Origin: Beaufortia kweichowensis | Lineage: Eukaryota; Chordata; Actinopteri; Cypriniformes; Gastromyzontidae | Direction: 5' to 3' | Assembly (NCBI GenBank): GCA_019155185.1 | Contig: CM032815.1 | Location: 9,619,001-9,683,000 of the forward strand | Length of the DNA stretch: 64,000 nt | Shown: piece by piece, positions 51,374 through 64,000 of the stretch | How positions within the stretch are numbered: the stretch's first letter is position 1 | Layout of the letters: each line of letters begins with the position of its first letter | Translations under genes and position numbers: made by a program | Notes under the pieces: generated by a model | Told to the model about the DNA's origin: nothing | The model's input: the letters and a program-made list of their open reading frames with translations, nothing else | The model's database searches: none

Positions 51374-54300
51374 ATGTCCTTAATTATGATATTGACTGTG
51401 CTGGCAGTGTCTCTCAATGCGAGTAAGTTTTACCATAAAATATACAATGTACTTTGAAACATTTTGAGCACAGTTTGAAGATTAGACAGGTTTATTTTAC
51501 ATTCGACTCACAGCGCTGCTAAAGCTCCTCAATTATGTCCTTCATCCAGACCATGTGCTCATCAATGTGTGTGCTCGTATGAATTATTCATGTCAAAAGA
51601 AACCACAGTGATAGTACAGATGATCTGGGCCACAACCAAGGCTGTTGTCCTGGATCCTCTCACAATGTGGACCTGTTTTTACCTCAAAATAATATAGATT
51701 ACTCACAATAATGACATTTTTGCAGATGTGACGTTAGCAATCAAAGTGACCTCCGATGGACCACAAACTATACAGATGGCCCAAGGGGAACGTGTTACGC
51801 TAGACTGCACCTATACAATGACTTCTGATGATGTAGGCGAACTTGACATCGAGTGGTCGGTGGTCAGCCCAGATACAACAAAAAAGGACCACATGGTGCA
51901 TAAGTTTCTATCTCCTTTAAAGGGATAGTTCACACAAAATGAACAATTATGTCATTCAAACCCTGTATGTGATTCTGTCTTTTGTGAAACACAAAAGAAG
52001 ATATTTTGCAAAACGCTGGTTACCGGCACCCATCAACTTCCATTGTACCTTGTGTCACTATGAAAGTGAATGGGTGCCGGTAACCAGCGTTTTGCAAAAT
52101 ATCTTCTTCTGTGTTCTGCTGAAGCAAGAAAAGTCGTACAGGTTTGACATGACATGAGGGGGAGTAAATAATAAAATAATTTTTTTATAGAACTATCCCT
52201 TTAAGGTTGCTGTGTCTTATTTTAAAATTCAAAAACAGCTTTTGAGAGGTTAAGACTGTTACTGTCTGTTATTGTAAACTGAAATGTTTGACTGTTTCCA
52301 TTAGATCATATCATATACAGGTGGAAGAAAATACATCCATGGTGACAATGCTTTTATGAAAGGTGTGGATTTCACAGCTGCAGACCCCGCTCAGGGTGAA
52401 GCATCTCTCTTAATCGGCTCACTCGCTGCTGATCACGCAGGAACATATCAGTGCAAAGTAAAGAAAGCACCCGGTGTGGACAGCAGGAAGATCTCACTGA
52501 TCGTGATGGGTAATTCTAAATATGTCTAGTCCCCCAAGTAGTTAAATTCTGTCATCATTTATTCACCCGCATGTCATTTAAAACCTGTATATGACTGTAT
52601 ACTTTGAGAATTTTCTCAGTGGAATCAATGGGAGTCAGTATTGTTTGGTTACCAACATTCTTTAAAAAATCTTCTTTTGTGTTCTTCAGAAGAAATAAAG
52701 TCATACAGGTTTGGAATGACATACGGGTGAATAAACACATTTTCATTTTTAGATGGACATGGAATAAAGCTACTAAAAAATATTCACTAAGGAAGTACAT
52801 AAAAATCCACATTCAAAACTTCCATATGAATTATAAATCTTGCAACAGTAATTAGATTGTGTTTGATGAGTGCATGTTTAAATAATGGTTCTTTTGCATT
52901 AGTATCTTTAATTATCTGATGACATTTCTTTGAAATGTTGCGTTGATATTTAAATAGAATATCCATATTGTGCTTTAAATGATTTTTCTGAGTCTGAAAT
53001 GAGGCATGTTTTTTTTCTTTAGATAAATGTCCTTGAGAAAAGTAACAGTGATTTCTATTTTATTGGTTTTAGCACTACTTTTGCTTCACTGTTGAGTTAC
53101 ACAATGTATTGTGTATACACATTGTGTAATAATTACACAATTATTCCAACAGCCTTGTGTTTGTATGGGTTTATTCTGTCTCTCTGTATGGCAGTGAGGC
53201 CGTCTGTGCCCAAGTGTTGGGTGAATGGAGGAGAAGCTGTGGGTGAACCTGTGTCTCTGCGCTGTAGCTCAGATCAAGGCTCTGCACCTCTGCTTTATTC
53301 ATGGAAGAGAGAGAGCGGTGGTCCGATTCCTTCAGAGGCTGTTCAGAGTAAGTGCCACCTCTGCTGGTAATCTGGTATAATGACATGCTGCTCATCAGTA
53401 TCACTAGTACTTCATAGAGTTCAGACACAAAAATATTACAAACAGATGTTAAACTAAATGCTGGGTTGTTTTCAACTCAAAACTGGTTGTTTTAACCCAA
53501 ATCTGTGTTTGGGTAATCACAACCCAACATTAATTTATAATCCAAAAAGTGTGTTCTGTCCATATTTAACCTAGTATTTTTTTGTGTGTTTGTACCTTAT
53601 CTTATATTTGATCTTATATTTTGCACATTCTGGGCTTTTTCTCCTACAAACATCCACCTGTGATCTTTTTTAAACCGTACTAAAGATCTTTTCATGTCAC
53701 ATGAAAAAAATTATTCGCTCCTTTAAATTTTAAGTATCATCTATTTGACTTTACTTGTCATTTAAACTGTTTTTACATTATTTTAACTCTTAAAATGAAG
53801 TGAAACAATTTTAGTTATAGCCACTGGACAAGATTAAAAATAGTAAGTTAAAATTACGTGTAAAGCTAAGTTGACTTTATGATTTTTATAATTTATTTTT
53901 GACACATCACATTATCACATGCCCAAACTTTTATCTGGTACTGTGTATTGCTAGATTCCCACACAGGAGAACTTATCATCAGTAACCACTCCATAAGGCA
54001 CTGTGGTATCTACTCGTGTGAAGTCTCAAATGCAGTTGGAAAAGAAAGGTGCCGGCTTAAACTTCAAGCTGTGAAGCGTAAGTGTGTACATGAACTCGAA
54101 CTTTCAATACAACACACAAACTGTTGATCAGAAACCAAAGCATTTCTATGACCGATTTGTCATAATCTTTCAGCTCCTAACAAAGCTGGAGTCATCTCAG
54201 GCACTATTGTTGGATGTCTGCTGCTCATCATAATTGTGCTGCTGGTTATATGGCTCCTCGTCTTTAAATGGGATAGAAACCGACGTGATAAAGAGTTCTC

Positions 54301-54564
54301 CAATGAGATCAGGTGATTTATCACTTATTCTCACATTGTCACATAGTGTCATAATTTGTAGAGATGTATTTGCATTGCATTTTTTTCTGTCTTTAAAGAG
54401 AGGACGCTCCTGCCCCTGAGAGTCGCCCTACCAGCCGTGTCTCCAGTTTCCGTTCAGGCGTGGCTTACAGTCAAGTGAATCAAACCCAAAAAGACTATCC
54501 ACCCTCCACTAACAGCAGCTACAGTACAGCAAAGTATGACAGCAGATTCGGCTACGCCGTGTGA
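51374..54564 (+). CDS. CAR/CLMP-type (CTX family) immunoglobulin adhesion protein
   Basis: Coding exons 51374-51422, 51726-51895, 52305-52509, 53195-53347, 53955-54077, 54174-54312 and 54399-54564 are in phase and give 334 aa. Signal peptide about 1-16. A V-type Ig domain has Cys44 and Cys123 in the YQCKVKKAPGV context shared with CAR. A C2-type domain has the four CAR-like cysteines (C149, C165, C214, C225) plus an extra Cys209. Membrane helix about 241-264. The cytoplasmic tail contains NEIREDAPAPESR, the region conserved in CAR, CLMP and VSIG8, and ends GYAV, a possible PDZ ligand. The one-signal, two-V, two-C2, TM, tail exon plan is that of the CTX family, whose members act in tight junctions and homophilic adhesion. 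The tail is much shorter than in CAR and lacks its GSIV end, so I call it a cxadr-like paralogue and give no symbol. Start at 51374 rests on the signal peptide it begins; the exon follows an acceptor at 51330. Confidence 0.9.
51917..52204. mobile_element. complete palindromic MITE (Angel-like)
   Basis: Starts TTAAAGGGATAGTTCAC and ends ATAGAACTATCCCTTTAA. The inner arms AAGATATTTTGCAAAACGCT and GGTTACCGGCACCCAT are mirrored by ATGGGTGCCGGTAACC and AGCGTTTTGCAAAATATCTT. It has no coding capacity. It resembles the teleost Angel-type hairpin MITEs as I remember them. The left end is 21 bases past a CAR-like gene splice donor. Confidence 0.85.
52545..52760. mobile_element. diverged Angel-like MITE
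   Basis: TTCTGTCATCATTTATTCAC, GGTTACCAACATTCTTTAAA, TCTTCTTTTGTGTTCTTCAG, AAAGTCATACAGGTTTGGAA and GGGTGAATAAACACATTTTC appear in the canonical order. It lies in the third coding intron of the CAR-like gene. Confidence 0.7.
53457..53572. repeat. dispersed repeat family B, copy 2
   Basis: AATGCTGGGTTGTTTTCAAC, then AACCCAACATTAATTTATAA and GTGTGTTCTGTCCATATTTA, matching the order in the copy at 16921-17072. It lies in an intron of the CAR-like gene. Confidence 0.5.
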
Positions 54565-54914
54565 TAGTCAAGGTGTTAATTGTAGATTGAGAAAATATAA
54601 CTTTTTGTGAAAAGTATGAATAGAACACACAGCTAGTGTTCACTTCATTTGTTAATGAGCTTCTGATGTTGTTGCTGTTTTTTTGTTTCGTGGTGTTTGT
54701 TTTTTTAGAATTTCCTGTACAATTTTACATTTTCTATGATTTTGAGGTTTTTTTTAAAAAAGGTTTATATAAAAACAACAAAAATGATGTGTAATTTGAC
54801 ATGTGGACTAATGTTCCCTTAGCTCTATTTATGTGTTTTTTATTTGATAAAATTAGTTTATTATGCATTTTTGTCTTGTTTACATTTGGCTTTTGTACTA
54901 CTTTTATCCCACAT
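54565..54914 (+). other. 3' UTR region of the CAR-like gene
   Basis: AT- and T-rich sequence after the stop at 54562-54564. No AATAAA was found nearby, so the transcript end is not fixed. Confidence 0.4.
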
Positions 54915-55148
54915 GAAAAAATACAGTACACTATAGTATACTTAGTATTTACTGTAGTAAAATTCCTAGATACTATGGTATTTTTTAATCTTACCACAGT
55001 AAATACTGTGTACTACAGTTAATACTGCAAAATACTGTAATATACATTAACAAAGCCTAGAAATACTATGATATACACATTATACTACAGCACTTTACTC
55101 CAGTTTACTATAGTAAATAATTACTATAATAAGTACACTACAGCATGT
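54915..55148. repeat. degenerate ACTATAGTA/TACTGTAGTA repeat
   Basis: Many inverted and direct variants of TACTATAGTA, AATACTGTAGTA and TACTACAG are packed into 230 bases immediately before the minisatellite. Probably a degraded palindromic element. Confidence 0.6.
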
Positions 55149-55167
55149 TTTTATGTAAGATGTCATT

Positions 55168-56715
55168 GTCAAACTGGAGTCCATGTCAACTGGAGATCAG
55201 TCAAACTGGAGTCCATGTCAACTGGAGATCATGGAGATCAGTCAAACTGGAGTCCATGTCAAACTGGAGATCATGGAGATCAGTCAAACTGGAGTCCATG
55301 TCAACTGGAGATCAGTCAAACTGGAGTCCATGTCAACTGGAGATCATGGAGATCAGTCAAACTGGAGTCCATGTCAACTGGAGATCATGGAGATCAGTCA
55401 AACTGGAGTCCATGTCAAACTGGAGATCATGGAGATCAGTCAAACTGGAGTCCATGTCAACTGGAGATCATGGAGATCAGTCAAACTGGAGTCCATGTCA
55501 ACTGGAGATCATGGAGATCAGTCAAACTGGAGTCCATGTCAACTGGAGATCATGGAGATCAGTCAAACTGGAGTCCATGTCAACTGGAGATCATGGAGAT
55601 CAGTCAAACTGGAGTCCATGTCAACTGGAGATCATGGAGATCAGTCAAACTGGAGTCCATGTCAACTGGAGATCATGGAGATCAGTCAAACTGGAGTCCA
55701 TGTCAACTGGAGATCATGGAGATCAGTCAAACTGGAGTCCATGTCAACTGGAGATCATGGAGATCAGTCAAACTGGAGTCCATGTCAACTGGAGATCATG
55801 GAGTTCAGTCAAACTGGAGTTCAGTCAAACTGGAGATCAGTCAAACTGGAGTCCATGTCAACTGGAGATCATGGAGATCAGTCAAACTGGAGTCCATGTC
55901 AAACTGGAGATCATGGAGATCAGTCAAACTGGAGATCAGTCAAACTGGAGTCCATGTCAACTGGAGATCATGGAGATCAGTCAAACTGGAGTCCATGTCA
56001 AACTGGAGATCATGGAGATCAGTCAAACTGGAGTCCATGTCAACTGGAGATCAGTCAAACTGGAGTCCATGTCAACTGGAGATCATGGAGATCAGTCAAA
56101 CTGGAGTCCATGTCAACTGGAGATCATGGAGATCAGTCAAACTGGAGTCCATGTCAAACTGGAGATCATGGAGATCAGTCAAACTGAGTCCATGTCAACT
56201 GGAGATCATGGAGATCAGTCAAACTGGAGTCCATGTCAACTGGAGATCATGGAGATCAGTCAAACTGGAGTCCATGTCAACTGGAGATCATGGAGATCAG
56301 TCAAACTGGAGTCCATGTCAACTGGAGATCATGGAGATCAGTCAAACTGGAGTCCATGTCAACTGGAGATCATGGAGATCAGTCAAACTGGAGTCCATGT
56401 CAACTGGAGATCATGGAGATCAGTCAAACTGGAGTCCATGTCAACTGGAGATCATGGAGATCAGTCAAACTGGAGTCCATGTCAACTGGAGATCATGGAG
56501 ATCAGTCAAACTGGAGTCCATGTCAACTGGAGATCATGGAGTTCAGTCAAACTGGAGTTCAGTCAAACTGGAGATCAGTCAAACTGGAGTCCATGTCAAC
56601 TGGAGATCATGGAGATCAGTCAAACTGGAGTCCATGTCAACTGGAGATCATGGAGTTCAGTCAAACTGGAGTTCAGTCAAACTGGAGATCAGTCAAACTG
56701 GAGTCCATGTCAACT
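55168..56715. repeat. minisatellite, 41-bp unit, about 36 copies
   Basis: The unit is built of three sub-blocks, GGAGTCCATGTCAACT (16), GGAGATCAT (9) and GGAGATCAGTCAAACT (16). GAGTCCATGTCAA occurs about 36 times in 1548 bp. Variants drop the 9-bp block or extend AACT to AAACT. A GGAGTTCAGTCAAACT-type block recurs in the same arrangement at about 55800, 56540 and 56655, indicating duplicated higher-order segments. One unit near 56184 has lost a G. The unit has no stop codon in any forward frame, and 41 is not a multiple of 3, so all three frames stay open for up to 561 codons. The deduced GVHVNWRSWRSVKLESMSTG-type peptide is an artefact, not a gene. Confidence 0.97.
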
Positions 56716-56849
56716 TGTGCATGTTGTCATTAAAGCAAAAACTAAGAAATTAAATATAAATTTTACCATCATGATAAGGTTACAATGCGGATAAATTAGT
56801 CTTTTAATGACAATGACATTGCAGGTCACCCATTGAAGTCTTGTATTAC

Positions 56850-56998
56850 ACCACTAGAGCGCGTCAACGTGCACTGCGTCGATTTTGAAGGTGGGAGGGG
56901 GAGCGCACATGTAATCTCTACTGCGCATGTGCAGGCGTCCTCTCACGCTTTGCTTACTAGGCGCTGGTATCGCTGTAGTATAGTACACTGTAGTCATC
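56850..56998 (+). promoter_or_regulatory. promoter / 5' UTR of the V-ATPase B2 gene
   Basis: A CpG-bearing stretch just upstream of the start at 56999, with an NRF-1-like TGCGCATGTGCAG at 56922-56934 and a GGGAGGGGG Sp1-like box at about 56893. This is typical of a TATA-less housekeeping promoter and begins only about 135 bases after the minisatellite. Confidence 0.6.
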
Positions 56999-61285
<4,287 letters not shown>

Positions 61286-62130
61286 TCATGCTTGCTTTTC
61301 TTAATCAATCATTTGATCAACTGTTCGACACTTCTAGATGTTACTATCTCTCAAATCAAGTACACTGCAGTGAGTTGCCTCAGTAGTTGTATTGATGGAA
61401 TACAAAGTTGTTTTCCATGGCTTGTTCATTGCTGCTTCTGGAGTTTATTAAATATGTAAGTGGCGCTAAAATAGTAAAGAATATATTGTGAATATTGTCA
61501 CTACACGGAAGTTGAAAGGTATTCATGTATTTTGTGTGTGTTTGAAACCGTATTCTGACAAAGTGGTGTGTGTAATGTGGCAAAGACCAACATTGTTTTG
61601 CAGTCTGTGGTATTTTTTTATATTGATGATGCCGTTTGTTTGCCCCACAAAACTGCCTGTGTTTCTTTTTATCAAAAGTGCCAAGTTTGAGAGTATATAT
61701 ATCATTTTAATGTACTTTATGTATCATCATTATAATCAATTCTCTACATACAGTACATATCAATTATTAAATGTAATGCAAGGTACAATATACATACTTT
61801 TTAATTTGTGTAGATTGAGAAAAAGCCATATGTTAAGAGGAAAACAAATATCGAGTAATAGAATGTCTTTTTTGTCATTTTGTACATTTTATTCTTTTTG
61901 CACTTTTTATTTAAAGTTCATTGAAAGTACAGTAACATTAATTTAGTTTGAATTACACAGAAACGATGTCTATTCATGGTTGTGTAACATTGTATTTATT
62001 ATTTCTATTTATTTTGGTGCCATGAATTCTGTGTACTGTGGTAAAATGTGTGATGTCATAATGCATGAAAGCTATATTGTAAATCTGTACGTGACCGTTT
62101 GCTTTATGAAATAAACCTTGATGTGGTATA
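61286..62130 (+). other. 3' UTR of the V-ATPase B2 gene with poly(A) signal
   Basis: About 0.8 kb of AT-rich sequence ending at a canonical AATAAA (62110-62115), followed by a GT-rich stretch. No gene was seen in it; the plus-strand frame at 61488-61946 lies wholly inside this UTR and is not supported. Confidence 0.7.
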
Positions 62131-63040
62131 AATGAACAGTGATGGTAAAACTAATAGTGTAGCAACTATACATCAACTATCTTCTTGGAGGTCAGGGGTT
62201 GAATACATTGATATTGCTATAATACATTTAAAATATAAACTACTATAGATAAAACACAGCTACTAAGTTGACAAGTCAGAGCTCACTGATAGCTTAAAAC
62301 GAGATGAAATTTTTATATTACGACTGTTAATAAATGAAACCAGTAAATTATATTCAGCATATACACATTTTCTTCTACAATTAATGTATGTGTGAAAACA
62401 AGTTTGCAAGTTCTCCTTGTGTTAGCATGGTTTTCCTACAGGTACTCTAGTTTTCTCCCACAATATAAGAAAATGTTCGTCAAGGTAAATCAGAGATTCG
62501 CAGCTTTTCAGTGTCATCAGTATGGAGGGCAGTGTAATATAGGCATATTTATATGGAGGACCAGAAGTGTCACGTGAAAAGTAATAAAGTAATTTATTAT
62601 TTAATAAAAGGGCAATAAAAAGTGTGACATCATGGGGAGTGCAAGGGGAGTGAGATTCTGGCAGGGAGTTGAAATTCAGCACAACATGGCTGTTCAAAGT
62701 CACATTTGGGATCCGATTCTGGGTCAAATATGTATGGCTGGATCTGAATGTTGACCATAGTCGTTTTAAGACAAGTTTTGTTTTATTCGTATTGATTTGC
62801 ACATTAGCACTATGTGTGCTTGTGACCCCAGGAGCTCAGCTGTTTTCGGAAAGACACACAGCTGTATCTAACTTTATAAATATAGTAAAACTGAAGACTT
62901 TTCTTAGATATGAACGATGCTATTATACTCTATAGGTATTCAAGATTAACATGAGATTGGCAGAAATGTGTATGACAACCCCCCCAAAGGATCTTATTGT
63001 AAATGACCCAGAAACATATTACAAAAGGTAAACCGCTTTC
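62131..63040. other. intergenic DNA between convergent genes
   Basis: AT-rich, with poly-A-type words near 62580-62620. No gene or recognised element. Confidence 0.5.
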
Positions 63041-63046
63041 TTTATT
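63041..63046 (-). other. poly(A) signal of the right-edge minus-strand gene
   Basis: TTTATT on the plus strand is AATAAA on the minus strand, about 155 bases after the proposed stop at 63201. A T/GT-rich stretch follows it on the minus strand. Confidence 0.5.
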
Positions 63047-63200
63047 ACCAAAACACCAAACTCGTAATTCAATGACATTTGACTTTAACAAGACCAAAGA
63101 TTCACAAAAACAATGACAGTACTTCATATGAAATTACATTGGCACAATCACACAGACACAAACACCATGATGTGTCACAGTTCAAGGTACAAACAACTTA

Positions 63201-63972
63201 CTAACTATAGTCCCTTGATGAGATCATGTCAGACGCGCTCTGGGATGATCCAGAATTGACACAATTGTCTAGTCCAAGCTGAAGGTTGGAAGAGCTCTGA
63301 TCATTGGAAGACTGGCCAGAAACACTTAGACATGAGGAACCACGCTATATACCATTTCCTAGTTTTCTCGGCATAAACGCAACATGACATGCTTTCTGAC
63401 TGGGGACATGAACCAATGTAACTGCGGCTTTCTCCCTGTGTGGTAACAAACGGACGTGGACTTCCTGCTGATGGCACTGAAGAAAGCCTACTGGGAATCT
63501 TTGAACTCCGAGATGGTAAACTGCTGTGTGACACAGGCATACCAAATGTCTGAGCACTCTGAAAAATGGAAGCCTTTGGCATCTAGATTGACCCAAACCG
63601 AGAGAATCTGTTTGGTGTTCCTTGGCTGTATGGAGTAGCCACTGGCACATCTCCACCCAAAGAAAGTGCAGAAGTCTTTACAGTTGAATGTCCCCTTCCT
63701 TGCACCGACACATAACGTCTTGAAGGTGACACATGCCCACCAGCCCTGCTTTGAGAGCTCTGAACAATGAAAGATTGGCTAGAAACACCTAGTGGTGATG
63801 ACCCACGCTTAGTATACAGAATACGGGATAGAGGGGTATGCTGACTAGAGATCGGAGACTGGTGAGAGTTTTGAGGGAAAGTACTACTACGTGACACAGT
63901 TGTATCGGAGGTCCGAATACCTTGAGTTAACCTAGAAGTAGAAGACTGCCATCTGTGGGCCATCTCGGGGCC
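63201..63972 (-). pseudogene. 3' part of a Ser/Gln-rich gene with an in-frame stop (partial, right edge)
   Basis: On the minus strand a GGTTCCCAG acceptor opens an exon at 63972, continuing a gene that lies beyond the window. From 63972 the frame runs 129 codons rich in Ser, Gln, Pro and Thr (for example SSTFPQNSHQSPISSQHTP). A TAG at 63585-63583 follows, and the same frame goes on with the same composition (SLPSRSSKIPSRLSSVPSAG). Further on, a stretch from 63344 reads RGSSCLSV, then 39 codons of Ser-rich sequence ending RDYS and TAG (63203-63201). It is DNA-similar to 63757-63812, so the gene contains internal repeats. The break can be a decayed gene, an allele or assembly error, or unrecognised introns. 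Family unknown. Labelled pseudogene only because the frame is interrupted. Confidence 0.4.
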
Positions 63973-64000
63973 CTGGGAACCAAAGCAAAATTGTCTAAAA

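Noticed and set aside
55068..56794. Open frames of 561, 549, 334 and 166 codons
   Set aside because: They are produced by a stop-free 41-bp tandem repeat read in different frames. There is no unique protein sequence and no splice context.
61488..61946. 152-codon plus-strand frame
   Set aside because: It lies in the V-ATPase 3' UTR; the frame is Tyr/Phe/Ser-rich as expected from T-rich DNA.

Overview
The window is vertebrate nuclear DNA, almost certainly from a ray-finned fish and probably a cyprinid. It has multi-exon genes with GT-AG introns, about 60% AT background, many short palindromic DNA transposons of the kinds common in carp-like fish, and one tRNA-derived SINE whose tail resembles cyprinid SINEs. 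There are no prokaryotic operons, CRISPR arrays or RNA operons. All gene models below were built by hand from splice sites, reading-frame phase and remembered family sequences; no search was run.

Layout. (1) 1-8694, plus strand: an LRRTM4-like synaptic leucine-rich-repeat membrane protein. Its first coding exon holds only ATG plus one base (333-336), and the rest is one exon (7037-8694). (2) 8695-28835: about 20 kb with no gene I can support, holding several MITEs, microsatellites and AT-rich blocks that could be conserved non-coding DNA. (3) 28836-48859, minus strand: a 12-exon flavin monoamine-oxidase-like gene (526 aa, reconstructed end to end). It keeps the FAD-linking cysteine (Cys407) but has proline where MAO-A and MAO-B have the next, aromatic-cage tyrosine. 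(4) 51374-54564, plus strand: a 7-exon CAR/CLMP-type (CTX family) immunoglobulin adhesion protein, head-to-head with the oxidase gene. (5) 55168-56715: a minisatellite of a 41-bp unit with no stop codon in any forward frame, which creates long false ORFs. (6) 56999-61285, plus strand: a complete 14-exon V-ATPase B2 subunit gene (509 aa). (7) 63201-63972, minus strand: the 3' part of a serine/glutamine-rich gene running off the right edge, with an in-frame TAG inside its coding-like stretch.

The four clear genes have unrelated jobs: synapse organisation, amine oxidation at a membrane, cell-cell adhesion and proton pumping. Nothing suggests a functional cluster. The points most worth a second look are the altered active site of the MAO-like enzyme, the stop-free minisatellite wedged between two genes, the interrupted serine-rich gene at the right edge, and the possible alternative splice donor overlapping the last codon of the LRRTM gene. 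I found no clearly new biological system.
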